64,000 bases of DNA, from NCBI GenBank assembly GCA_910575665.1, contig CAJTFB010000001.1, positions 1 through 64,000 on the forward strand, given 5' to 3'. The notes under the pieces are model-generated. The model made no database searches and had not been told where the DNA came from. It saw only the letters and a list, made by a program, of their open reading frames with translations. The position numbers were made by a program, and so were the translations under genes. Of this stretch, positions 44,860 through 53,175 are shown piece by piece (position 1 is the stretch's first letter; each line of letters begins with the position of its first letter). The stretch is from Eubacteriaceae bacterium (lineage in GTDB: Bacteria > Bacillota > Clostridia > Lachnospirales > Lachnospiraceae).

Positions 44860-46035
44860 CTATTCATGGAAATCCTTTATGCAAAACGCTGATAAGGGTT
44901 TGCGCACTTTCATCCGGGTGATCTCAACCAGACCTAGGCGGGTGATATCTACAACTGTAGTCTTAACGTGATCTTTCAGAAAGGCACTCTCAAGTTCTTG
45001 AAGTAATGCCTGTATATTGGATTTTTCTTTCATATCGATAAAATCGATCAGAATAATGCCAGAGATATTCCGAATCCGTATCTGCCTGGCCGCTTCCCTG
45101 GCCGCTTCCATATTCAGGTTAAAAAAGGTGGTCTCGCTGTTTCTCTTGCCCGCTACTGCCTTCTGGGTGTTTACATCTATGACAGTAAGCGCTTCCGTAG
45201 GTTCGATCACGAGGGAACCGCCGCTTTTGAGCCAGACATGTTTTTTCTGTGCTTTCGCTAACTTGCTGCTGATGCCCAAAAGCTTGTCCAGAGAATAGGA
45301 GGAATCCTCATAAAACTGGAGCCGCCCTGGTTCCAGTCCGGGATAGCTCTCTAACCGGCGGAATACTTCTGGCACATCGGTTATGATCCGGCTGAAGGGT
45401 TCCGCTTCAGAATCCAGGAATTTGATATATTCTGGCTGAGAGCGGTAAAGTCTGGTGGTATAGGTACGGTTCCCAGCCTTTTGAAGGACGTCCTGTGCTT
45501 CCCGGATCAGTTGACGGCACTCGGACAGGATCTGCTCTCTGTCAGCCCTGGAACAGCTGGTCCGCAAAATAATTCCCACACCGGCTTCCTGACATTCTGT
45601 CTGTAATTCCTCTAAGATACCATCTAAGCGCTGTCGTTCGGTGGGTTCACTGATCTTGGATGAAATGCTCTGTGAGAGATTATCTGTGGTCACCACGGCA
45701 AATTTGCCCGCAAATTCAAGTTTTCTTGATACTACCGCCTGCTTGGACTTAACTGCCGCTTTTCTTACCTGAACGGCAAATTCCATCCCCTGTACTATGT
45801 TCTCCGAGGTTCCCTTCTTTTTCTCGATGGGTAGATAACACATGACATTTTTCTGAACCTCAACAAAGGCGGCATTGATGTTCTGAAGGATGTGGCTCAC
45901 CCGGCAAACATAGATATCTCCTGCCTGAAGAGAGTCCTCACCGATATCTTCCACGATCACGTTATCCAACCGCTGGTCTTCCAGAACAGCGGATATATAA
46001 TAATGGCCTTTTTTTATGATTGCTAACTGCTTCAT
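44860..46035 (-). CDS. rng: Ribonuclease E/G family protein
   Basis: About 391 residues from the ATG at 46035 (MKQLAIIKK), with GAGGGAG five bases upstream; the longer frame to 46056 overlaps the preceding gene. An S1-like domain at about 30-95 is followed by the catalytic region with metal-binding Asp in LTVIDVNTQKAVAGKR and IILIDFIDMKEKSN. Shorter than E. coli RNase G (489), as in many Firmicutes where the Zn-link and C-terminal part are reduced; no CPxCxGxG zinc-link is seen. Typically followed by rplU in clostridia; here the accessory block intervenes. Confidence 0.9.
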   Translation of the reverse strand: MKQLAIIKKGHYYISAVLEDQRLDNVIVEDIGEDSLQAGDIYVCRVSHILQNINAAFVEVQKNVMCYLPIEKKKGTSENIVQGMEFAVQVRKAAVKSKQAVVSRKLEFAGKFAVVTTDNLSQSISSKISEPTERQRLDGILEELQTECQEAGVGIILRTSCSRADREQILSECRQLIREAQDVLQKAGNRTYTTRLYRSQPEYIKFLDSEAEPFSRIITDVPEVFRRLESYPGLEPGRLQFYEDSSYSLDKLLGISSKLAKAQKKHVWLKSGGSLVIEPTEALTVIDVNTQKAVAGKRNSETTFFNLNMEAAREAARQIRIRNISGIILIDFIDMKEKSNIQALLQELESAFLKDHVKTTVVDITRLGLVEITRMKVRKPLSAFCIKDFHE

Positions 46036-46045
46036 GTGGGCTCCC

Positions 46046-46789
46046 TCACTCTTCATTAAAGTACATCTGGATCCGGTGAATTTGACAGGAATATGGCTTT
46101 AACTCAAGGTTCATGTAATTCATAAAAGCTCCCAATACCAGTTCCGGTTTGATGTTTGTCACACTGCCGGAAACCAGCTTTAAGTAAAGCTCTTCTTCGC
46201 TGTCATATTCGTTGTTCAACTCCTCTGGCATTCCGGAACAGACCTTTGAAAATTCTTCCCTAGAAAAAGCATAGGAAAGAATCAGCGGCTTTAAGTCAAT
46301 CTCAGCTTCACTTTTTTTGGTTTTCTTAAGAATAAGGATCTGTTCCTGTTCCATAAATTCCATAAAGCTCTCCTGGAGGGAAAATTCTGCTTCCGGCAGG
46401 GTATTAGAACAAAAGGTTCCGCCATCTTTTAACTGGATCACATAATCACAGGCATTCAATAATGCCATAGAAGTCTTCACATTATCTTCAAGCAGCTGGA
46501 TCTCCGTCACAAAAAACTCCTCCGTCATGAACTGTCTCAGGGTTTTGGTAAGTTCATCTAAAGGCATGTCTGGCAGGGAGTTGAATTCAATGTCAATATA
46601 TTCTCCATCACTGGTCAGCCCCACGCTCAACGGGGAGGCAAAGCTCATGATCTGATGGGGATTAAAGCCTTGGGAATATGCCACATCCAGTTTGGCGCGG
46701 CGGATGGCTTTCTGAAAAAAACGCATACAGTCCAGATGACCGATAAATTTGAGGGAACCTGTCTTTGTGAATCGCATTCTCGTCTTCAA
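46046..46789 (-). CDS. TIGR03936-type radical-SAM-associated protein (DUF2344)
   Basis: A 247-residue protein with MRMRFTKTGSLKFIGHLDCMRFFQKAIRRAKLDVAYSQGFNPHQIMSFASPLSVGLTSDGEYIDIEF-like N-terminus (here KTRMRFTKTG), diagnostic for this family. It normally pairs with the TIGR03960 radical-SAM protein, encoded 22 bp upstream, and with rng. The function of the pair is not established; linkage to ribosomal genes suggests an RNA or ribosome modification role. Confidence 0.9.
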   Translation of the reverse strand: MKTRMRFTKTGSLKFIGHLDCMRFFQKAIRRAKLDVAYSQGFNPHQIMSFASPLSVGLTSDGEYIDIEFNSLPDMPLDELTKTLRQFMTEEFFVTEIQLLEDNVKTSMALLNACDYVIQLKDGGTFCSNTLPEAEFSLQESFMEFMEQEQILILKKTKKSEAEIDLKPLILSYAFSREEFSKVCSGMPEELNNEYDSEEELYLKLVSGSVTNIKPELVLGAFMNYMNLELKPYSCQIHRIQMYFNEE

Positions 46790-46811
46790 TATTTATTACG
46801 ACCTTTCTTAC

Positions 46812-48698
46812 TTATTGTTTTTGCGGCTGTTCCAGACATACTCCTGCCCCAAAGCGCATCGCCCCACATCCGCTGCACTTCTGCCTGCAGTTTGGTGTGA
46901 CCTGCTCTCTTTTGGAATTTTCGTATTCCCGCCATAGGAACTCTTTGGTAACCCCGATATCAATAAAATCCCAGGGGAAGATCTCGTCTTTTTCCCGCTC
47001 TCTGTAATTGTAAAAATCTCTGGACACATGATTTTTTTCCAGTACCTGTTCCCAGATTTCTTCCCGGAAATAATCGGTCCAGGCATCGAAAATACAGCCC
47101 TGACGATAGGCGTCTTCAATCACTTTTGCCAGTCTTCTGTCACCTCTGGCAAAGAGCCCTTCCAACTCCGAGGTCACGGCATCGTGGCAGTTATAGCGGA
47201 TGGACCGCTGGTTGATCTGTTCTTTTACCTTTTCCAGCAAAAAGCGTCTTTTGTTCTCAAAATTCTCCGCCGTGTCCATTGGCGCCCACTGGAATGGGGT
47301 AAAAGGTTTGGGAACAAAAAAGGAGGAACTTGCCACGATCTCCGGTCTGCCATGTCGCTCTTCTTTTGGAAGCTCAAAGTATTTTGCCGCGATCTTATTT
47401 GCCAGCACTGCGATCTCTTCGATATCCTCCAGCCGCTCCCCAGGAAGCCCTAACATGAAGTAAAGCTTCACCCGGTTCCAGCCCCCCTGAAATGCCTCCC
47501 AGGCGCCTTCTATGATCACTTCCTCTGTCAGTCCTTTGTTGATCACGTTTCGCATCCGCTGGGAACCAGCTTCCGGCGCAAAAGTCAGGCTGCTCTTTCT
47601 CACATCCTGAACCCGGCTCATCACATCCAGAGAAAAGGCATCGATGCGCAGGGAGGGCAGGGATATATTGATCTTCCGCTCCTGACACTCTTCGATCAGA
47701 AAATATACCAGCTCTGCCAGTTCTTTATAATCACTGGAACTTAAAGAACTTAACGTGATCTCTTCATAGCCGGTATTATCTAACATTTTTACTGCCATTT
47801 CCTTTAAGTGTTCCAGATCTCTAGGCCGGATGGGACGGTAGATCATTCCCGCCTGGCAGAACCGGCAGCCCCGGATGCATCCCCGCTGGATCTCCAGCAC
47901 CACCCGGTCCTGGGTCGCTTTTATATAAGGTACAAGAGGCTTTTCAGGATAATAGGTGTGGGTTAAGTCTATCACCACCTGTTTCTTCACTCTCGCAGGC
48001 GCCGCCGGGCTGTTTGGGACCACTGCCTTTATGGTGCCGTCGGTATGGTACTCTATATCATAAAGGGATGGGACATATATTCCCTCCACACCTGCTGCGG
48101 TCTCCAGAAATTCCCTCCGTTCACCGCCTCTTTCTTTCCATTTTTTATAGTGATCCAAAAGCTCCCGGTAAGAGGTCTCCCCCTCTCCGATAAAAACAAG
48201 GTCAAAAAAATCAGCCACCGGTTCCGGATTGTAGGTACAGGGACCACCGCAGATCACAAAGGGATCCTCTGCGGTTCGCTCGCTCGCATATAGAGGAATT
48301 CCCGAAAGTTCGAGTATTTGAAGGATATTGGTATAGCACATCTCGTATTGGAGTGTAATTCCAAGAAAATCAAAATCCCGAATGGGTTCCTGGCTCTCCA
48401 GGGCAAAAAGCGGAATGTTCCGCTCCCGCATGATCTGGTCCAGATCTGGCCAGGGGGAGTATACCCTCTCACAATAGGTATCTTCCCATTTGTTGAACAT
48501 ATCGTATAGGATCTGAATCCCCAGATGGGACATGCCGATCTCATATACATCTGGAAAACACATACAAAACCGCACCTCGACAGATCGGGGATCCTTCTTT
48601 ACCATATTGATTTCATTGCCAGTATATCTCGCCGGTTTTTCAATGCTTAAAAGAATCTCATCCGGCAGCGCCAGCTTTCGTTTATGTTTAAATGCCAT
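46812..48698 (-). CDS. TIGR03960-family B12-binding-domain radical SAM protein
   Basis: A 628-residue enzyme. N-terminal half (about 40-200) is a B12-binding-like fold (CFCFPDVYEIGMSHLGIQILYDMFN-type segment). The radical SAM core begins at about 260 with the iron-sulfur motif RGCIRGCRFCQAG (CX3CX2C). The C-terminal end has CRQKCSGCGAMRFGAGVC, a possible additional metal site. Homologues accompany TIGR03936 and rng. Substrate unknown. Confidence 0.93.
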   Translation of the reverse strand: MAFKHKRKLALPDEILLSIEKPARYTGNEINMVKKDPRSVEVRFCMCFPDVYEIGMSHLGIQILYDMFNKWEDTYCERVYSPWPDLDQIMRERNIPLFALESQEPIRDFDFLGITLQYEMCYTNILQILELSGIPLYASERTAEDPFVICGGPCTYNPEPVADFFDLVFIGEGETSYRELLDHYKKWKERGGERREFLETAAGVEGIYVPSLYDIEYHTDGTIKAVVPNSPAAPARVKKQVVIDLTHTYYPEKPLVPYIKATQDRVVLEIQRGCIRGCRFCQAGMIYRPIRPRDLEHLKEMAVKMLDNTGYEEITLSSLSSSDYKELAELVYFLIEECQERKINISLPSLRIDAFSLDVMSRVQDVRKSSLTFAPEAGSQRMRNVINKGLTEEVIIEGAWEAFQGGWNRVKLYFMLGLPGERLEDIEEIAVLANKIAAKYFELPKEERHGRPEIVASSSFFVPKPFTPFQWAPMDTAENFENKRRFLLEKVKEQINQRSIRYNCHDAVTSELEGLFARGDRRLAKVIEDAYRQGCIFDAWTDYFREEIWEQVLEKNHVSRDFYNYREREKDEIFPWDFIDIGVTKEFLWREYENSKREQVTPNCRQKCSGCGAMRFGAGVCLEQPQKQ

Positions 48699-48853
48699 AG
48701 TGCACCTCTTCCTTGTTAGTCATTACAACAGTATACCATTCCTCTTATATCACGACAAGAAAAAAATTGCTTTTTTGCCTGCTCTATGCTACTATTAATA
48801 CATCCTAGCCTAACGAGGCTAAATTGTTTATACGAAAGGAGATACATCTTATT

Positions 48854-49720
48854 ATGTGGTGCCCAAAATGCAGAAATGAATATATCGACGGAGTTTCTAC
48901 ATGTGTAGATTGTGGTTGTGAGCTGGTGGAGGAACTTCCGGTTGAAATTGATAAAGATGCGCCTCAGGTGATCGGCTCTGTTACCGATGAGGCAGTCGGC
49001 AGCAAATTTATCCGCTTTTTCCGGTTTTCCGGTTTACAGACCTGTGGTCTGATACCCCGGGAGGAAAACGACGGTTTTGATCTTGTCGTGTCCTATCTGG
49101 AACTGGACCGCGCTCTGGAGGTGATCCGCGGCTTTGCCAACCTGGAGGATTCAGATGAGATCGATCTGGAAAAACTGATGCCGATGTTAGATGAGCAGAT
49201 GGAGGATATCCAGAAGGAAGAGGCCAATGAACTGCTCTCCGATCTTCGGACCGAAGCGAGTACCGTATATGTCAATAAAAAAGATGCCTATTCCGACTTA
49301 AAGTTCAGCGGCTATTCTTTTATCGGCTTTGCTGTCCTTGGCTATCTGTTTGCCGGACTTAATCTGGCAGGGGTGATCTCGCTGTTTACGAACTTTTCTA
49401 TGATCATTCTCGTCGTCGTTTTCACGGTATTTTTATTGATTGGCATCTCTTCTTTCCGAAAGGCATCCAGGATCAAAAATCTTGTGTCCGAAGAAGAAAG
49501 TGCAGTGGAAAAGGTTCAGCAGTATATCAATGAACATTTTACAGATGAGTATCTATCCTCTCTTGATGATGATACTTTATCCGAAGAAGAAAATTTCTTC
49601 CATGTAACGGAAGTTTTGAAAGGTGAGGTGTCACAGCAGTTCCCGCTTTTCAGCAAAGGCTATATTGACCAGTTAGTGGATGAAAAGTATGGGGAGTATT
49701 GCGATAACAGGGAGAGTTGA
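48854..49720 (+). CDS. Zinc-ribbon membrane protein of unknown function
   Basis: About 288 residues from the ATG at 48854 (MWCPKCRNEY), with AAAGGAG about twelve bases upstream. The N-terminal zinc ribbon has CPKC...CVDCGCEL. An acidic soluble part is followed by two membrane helices (about 160-180 and 185-208, GFAVLGYLFAGLNLAGVISLF and MIILVVVFTVFLLIGI) and an acidic C-terminus with helix EESAVEKVQQYINEHFTDEYLSSL. A hairpin TAGCCT-AACG-AGGCTA lies at about 48806-48821 in the 5' region. Function not recognised. Confidence 0.75.
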   Translation: MWCPKCRNEYIDGVSTCVDCGCELVEELPVEIDKDAPQVIGSVTDEAVGSKFIRFFRFSGLQTCGLIPREENDGFDLVVSYLELDRALEVIRGFANLEDSDEIDLEKLMPMLDEQMEDIQKEEANELLSDLRTEASTVYVNKKDAYSDLKFSGYSFIGFAVLGYLFAGLNLAGVISLFTNFSMIILVVVFTVFLLIGISSFRKASRIKNLVSEEESAVEKVQQYINEHFTDEYLSSLDDDTLSEEENFFHVTEVLKGEVSQQFPLFSKGYIDQLVDEKYGEYCDNRES

Positions 49721-49745
49721 CGGGATTGAAAATGGAAAGAGCCAC

Positions 49746-49774
49746 TTGAAAATCAAGCAGCTCTGGTGTATAAT
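49746..49774 (+). promoter_or_regulatory. Promoter of the antisense RNA
   Basis: TTGAAA (49746-49751) and TATAAT (49769-49774) are 17 bp apart, directing transcription toward the 3' end of the small toxin gene. Start predicted near 49781. Confidence 0.75.
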
Positions 49775-49780
49775 TTACTT

Positions 49781-49878
49781 AGAAGTAATCGGAATTGAAT
49801 CTCCGATTGCCCTCAGTAATTAGAAACTATAAAGAATAGCATCCTCACTTTAGGCGGTAGGGATGCTATTTCTTTTTA
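49781..49878 (+). ncRNA. Probable antisense antitoxin RNA of a type I toxin-antitoxin pair
   Basis: A short untranslated RNA is predicted between the promoter and an intrinsic terminator: AATAGCATCC (49835-49844) pairs with GGATGCTATT (49861-49870), then a T-rich tail. It contains a small CGGA/TCCG stem near 49790-49805. Its 3' end overlaps the 3' end of the oppositely oriented holin-like toxin ORF, the geometry of txpA/ratA and bsrG/SR4 in Bacillus. Confidence 0.6.
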
Positions 49879-49946
49879 TGATTGTCTATGTAAGACAGAG
49901 CCGCAAACAGCACAAGCAATAATGTAAGAACTTCCATCACGCTCAT
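49866..49946 (-). CDS. Holin-like type I toxin peptide (26 residues)
   Basis: The frame from the ATG at 49946 starts MSVMEVLTLLLVLFAAL and ends SYIDNHKKK: one hydrophobic helix followed by a lysine tail, the pattern of the putative holin-like toxin family in Firmicutes. AAGGAGG lies ten bases upstream. A -10-like TATAAT (50033-50028) is found about 80 bases further up, without a clear -35. A palindrome AGAACTTTAGTTCT sits in the leader (about 49987-50000). Such peptides depolarise or distort the membrane when not repressed by the antisense RNA. Confidence 0.7.
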   Translation of the reverse strand: MSVMEVLTLLLVLFAALSYIDNHKKK

Positions 49947-50111
49947 AGGGCATCACCCTCCTTCGTAAGACTAGAGGGCTTCTAAAGAACTAAAGTTCTC
50001 GGAAAATCGCATCCTACATTCTTTTCAATTATACAAATTTATTATATCATATGGTAATTTGATACTCAATCAAATTTATTGCAAAATTCACTTCAGATAT
50101 GTGATTTTGTC

Positions 50112-50243
50112 TTATATGAACTTTACAATATCATTTGGCGTACATTTTAGCATATGACAGAGTTTTTTAACAGTCAGAAGCGTTATATCATCTCGAAATT
50201 TCCCATATAGGATTTTCTTGCGATACTTAGGTATACCCTTCAT
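50112..50243 (-). pseudogene. C-terminal fragment of a Cro/CI-type helix-turn-helix protein
   Basis: A 43-residue frame ends LLTVKKLCHMLKCTPNDIVKFI, which matches the last third of short XRE/HTH_26 repressors (dimer helix plus CxPxDI end). The N-terminal helices that bind DNA are missing; a stop codon directly precedes the ATG. It is probably a remnant and lies divergent from the PIN-domain gene. Confidence 0.5.
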
Positions 50244-50252
50244 TCAGTCATT

Positions 50253-50281
50253 TTGACAAATGAAAGTGTTTTTTATATAAT
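50253..50281 (+). promoter_or_regulatory. Consensus promoter of the PIN-domain gene
   Basis: TTGACA (50253-50258) and TATAAT (50276-50281) are 17 bp apart, giving a perfect consensus about 35 bases before the ATG. Confidence 0.9.
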
Positions 50282-50318
50282 AAAATCATGAAAAATTTTT
50301 GCGAGAGGAGAAAAGTAA

Positions 50319-50996
50319 ATGGGTAAAAAAACGAAAGAATATCAAAGATTTTTTCTTGTTGATTATGAGAATGTCCATTGTTCCGGTTTAGATGGTATTA
50401 AAAATCTGTCGGATAAAGACTGCGTCAGAATATATTATCGTGAAGAACGCAAAAAAGAAGAAAAGCTTACATTAGATTTTCATAACCTTATTAACAAGTC
50501 CAAGGCTCATTTTAAATATATCGAGGCAAAGTGGTCGATAGAAAATGCAGCTGATTTTTGGATTTTATTTGATATTGAGAAGTTATTAAAGAAGAATAAG
50601 ACAGCAGAGTATTTTATTGTTTCAAAAGACACAGATTTTGATAAGGATATTGAGAAGTTCTGCGAGGGAAAATGGAAAGTGAAAAGAATTTCTACAATAG
50701 ATAAAAGGGACGAGCAGGTGAAAAACAAGTCTACCCGCAGAAAAGCCAATGCATCGAAAAATGTGTCTAAAAAAACCAACAATAGAGAAGCGCAGATACG
50801 CTCCTTTTTCGGACAGCATTTCAAAGAACCAGAGTATACAAAACATAAAGAACAAATCATTCGGGTGCTTTTGGACGGTAAGACAAAACAGCAGGTAAAT
50901 AACGGACTTATGAAAATATACCGTCAGAGTGGTGAAACAGTTGGACGGATTGTGAAAAAATGTAAGCCGCTATTGAAAGAACTTCCAGGAAAATAA
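50319..50996 (+). CDS. PIN-like domain protein (PIN_7 type) with basic linker
   Basis: A 225-residue protein. Residues 1-120 match the PIN-like fold: FFLVDYENVHCSGLDGI with the first acidic residue, then the helix AADFWILFDIEKLLKK and YFIVSKDTDFDKDIEKF with two Asp. A lysine-rich linker (KNKSTRRKANASKNVSKKTNN) leads to a small helical domain (GQHFKEPEYTKHKEQIIRVLLDGKTKQQVNNGLMKIYRQSG). It is presumably a ribonuclease or RNA-binding protein. RBS GAGGAGA is upstream. It is preceded by an HTH remnant; no toxin-antitoxin partner is evident. Confidence 0.8.
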   Translation: MGKKTKEYQRFFLVDYENVHCSGLDGIKNLSDKDCVRIYYREERKKEEKLTLDFHNLINKSKAHFKYIEAKWSIENAADFWILFDIEKLLKKNKTAEYFIVSKDTDFDKDIEKFCEGKWKVKRISTIDKRDEQVKNKSTRRKANASKNVSKKTNNREAQIRSFFGQHFKEPEYTKHKEQIIRVLLDGKTKQQVNNGLMKIYRQSGETVGRIVKKCKPLLKELPGK

Positions 50997-51244
50997 GATT
51001 TGCTTTTAAGAATGCTTGATGAAGTTTAAGATGTTTTTCATATTATTATAGAAGTGGATTGAAACGGATGGTAATATTATATTTTATTTTACTGATCATG
51101 GTTACAAAGAGAGTTGTTAATTCAAGAAGTAAAAGTTTATAACAAAGAAATAAATGCTTTATATCTTGAATTAACTGATGCAGAATTTTATAATGAAAAA
51201 TTTATGTACTAACTTCCATAGAGTTTTGAAAGGATATAAAAACA
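50997..51244. other. Intergenic stretch with no convincing gene
   Basis: AT-rich sequence of 248 bases. Short frames occur on the plus strand (for example one reading VKVYNKEINALYLELTDAEF at about 51125-51210, ending in a stop at 51213). They lack good start signals and may be decayed coding sequence. Confidence 0.3.
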
Positions 51245-51715
51245 ATGATAAAAATACTTTTTGTCTGCCACGGCAATATCTGCCGCTCCCCCATGGCAGA
51301 ATACATTTTCCGTGACAAAATCGAAAAACTGGGATTGGGGAATCAATTCCATATTGCTTCTGCTGCAACCAGTACAGAAGAACTTGGAAACCCGCCCCAT
51401 CACGGGACACAGAAAATATTGTCCGACCTGGGGATCAGTTGTTATGGAAAACGGGCCGTACAGATTCGAAAGAAAGACTATGAAGCCTATGACTATATTC
51501 TTGCCATGGATGACCGCAATCTCAAAAACATGAGACGGATTCTGGGCGAGGATAAGGAGCACAAGATCTACAAATTCCTTGATTTTTCCCAGGAACCACG
51601 TAGTATTGCCGATCCCTGGTATACAGGGAATTTTGACAGAACCTATGAAGATATCGTAGAGGCATGTGACAGCTTTCTTAAATTTCTAGAGGAAAAAGGG
51701 TATCTGGCGGGATGA
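51245..51715 (+). CDS. Low-molecular-weight protein tyrosine phosphatase
   Basis: A 156-residue LMW-PTP. The P-loop is CHGNICRSPMAE (Cys8 nucleophile, Arg14) right at the N-terminus, and the general acid Asp is in IADPWYTGNFDRTYEDI near residue 123. All catalytic elements are intact. Homologues act on tyrosine kinases of capsule or stress pathways; no such kinase gene is adjacent, so the substrate is unknown. A 14-bp stem-loop (51773-51805) lies between it and the convergent Sel1 gene. Confidence 0.94.
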   Translation: MIKILFVCHGNICRSPMAEYIFRDKIEKLGLGNQFHIASAATSTEELGNPPHHGTQKILSDLGISCYGKRAVQIRKKDYEAYDYILAMDDRNLKNMRRILGEDKEHKIYKFLDFSQEPRSIADPWYTGNFDRTYEDIVEACDSFLKFLEEKGYLAG

Positions 51716-51888
51716 TGGATTATAAAAATTCTCTTTCATCATGGTACTTTAAATAAATTATGCGATACTGGCGAAGAAGGCGGCGCATTTTGCGCCACCT
51801 TCTTCCTGCTCTCTTTGCGAGAACCCCCAGCAAGCTGGTATCGCTGCTGCCCATTACCAGCACAGTGTAGCAGCTCTCTACCGAAGGC

Positions 51889-53139
51889 TTATCCTCGCCG
51901 AACCCATTTGCCGAAAAAGGTTTTCTTGTAGTGAAGAAGTTCTTCTTTGGCCTTATCAAAGTTTCCAGCCTTCTGCAGATATGTACACCCTTTTTTGATA
52001 TCCTCCGGCACGCCGCCCAATCCCCTGGCGTAGATGAAGCCCCGCATATAGTCCGCCTCCGGATTCTCAAAGGTCATTTTATTCATGAACTCCATGGCTT
52101 TTCCATAGTCCTGAGGGGTTCCCCAGCCGTTGAAGCTGCACTGAGCCAGGTAGAACACGCCCCAGGTACTGTCCTGTTTGTAGTAAGCGGTGGAGATGTA
52201 CTGGTACGCCTTGGCGTAGTCCAACGGAACCCCCCGTCCAAAGAAATACGCTTTACCCAGCAGATTGCAGGATCCTTCGTGAATGGGATTTTGGGCGAGC
52301 TCCTTCTCAAAACACTGCACAGCGTAAGCGTCATCCTGCGCTACTCCCTCGCCGGTAAAATAGCAGCGACCCACATCATACCAAGCCCCCGGATGGCCCC
52401 CTTCAGCGGCTTCTTTGTACCAGCGAAGAGCCTCTTCCTTCCGCCCCTCCTCGGTCAGATTGTCAGCGTAGATCGCCTGCATGATGGGATGTCCGGCCTC
52501 CGCACCGATCTTATAGAGATCCCTGGCCTTCTCCGGCTGGGGGGCGATGATGTCCTCATCGCCTTCCTTATAATACTTGTTCAGATTATTGGCGGCAAAA
52601 TACATACCGCCCCGAAGAGCTTTCCAGAACCAGTCCTCACATTTGGATATATTCTCCTTTAGATACGCCTTGAAAGCAGCATGATTGGGAAAAGAGTCTT
52701 TGCCCTTGTTCTGGATGCGCAGGAAATCCCACCAGAAGTAGGAGTTTGCCACCACGTACTGGGAAAAGGCATCGCCTCCTTCCGCCAGCTCCACCGCCGT
52801 GTCCAGAGCCTCCTGCAAGTTTGCGAAAGGCATCCTCTTCTGCACAGATGGTGTCAGCTCCCCGGAACGCAGAGCCACCAGAACTCCCAGTGCACTCCCC
52901 TGCTCCACAGACTGATGGAGCAGCTGGATGGCTTTGTTATCGTCTTCCGGAAATCTGTGACCTGCCCACACATACTGCCGCCCACAGTAACACCGGGCCA
53001 GGACGCAGGTAGCATCCCCGTCCCCGGCCTGCGAGGCCCTCTCCAGAAGAGCGAGAGCTTCTTTGCCCCGGCCTGTGCGTTCGTTGTAGTAAATATCCTG
53101 AAGCGCCTGCTTAACCTCATTACTCAAAACCGTTGCCAT
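51889..53139 (-). CDS. Sel1-repeat protein
   Basis: A 416-residue protein made of tandem Sel1-like (TPR-related) alpha repeats from about residue 20 to 395, such as ALRWYKEAAEGGHPGAWYDVGRCYFTGEGVAQDDAYAVQCFEKELAQ and GKAYFFGRGVPLDYAKAYQYISTAYY. There is no signal peptide or membrane segment. Such repeats mediate protein-protein contacts. It is the last gene of the zinc-ribbon/membrane-protein operon and is more GC-rich than its neighbours. Confidence 0.85.
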   Translation of the reverse strand: MATVLSNEVKQALQDIYYNERTGRGKEALALLERASQAGDGDATCVLARCYCGRQYVWAGHRFPEDDNKAIQLLHQSVEQGSALGVLVALRSGELTPSVQKRMPFANLQEALDTAVELAEGGDAFSQYVVANSYFWWDFLRIQNKGKDSFPNHAAFKAYLKENISKCEDWFWKALRGGMYFAANNLNKYYKEGDEDIIAPQPEKARDLYKIGAEAGHPIMQAIYADNLTEEGRKEEALRWYKEAAEGGHPGAWYDVGRCYFTGEGVAQDDAYAVQCFEKELAQNPIHEGSCNLLGKAYFFGRGVPLDYAKAYQYISTAYYKQDSTWGVFYLAQCSFNGWGTPQDYGKAMEFMNKMTFENPEADYMRGFIYARGLGGVPEDIKKGCTYLQKAGNFDKAKEELLHYKKTFFGKWVRRG

Positions 53140-53175
53140 AATACTTTTTCTCCTTATTTATTAGTAAATTTTTGT

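Noticed and set aside
49879-49955. Second small frame (MPYERDGSSY...) overlapping the holin-like toxin
   Set aside because: The ATG is too close to the ribosome-binding site and the peptide lacks family features; the hydrophobic frame fits better.
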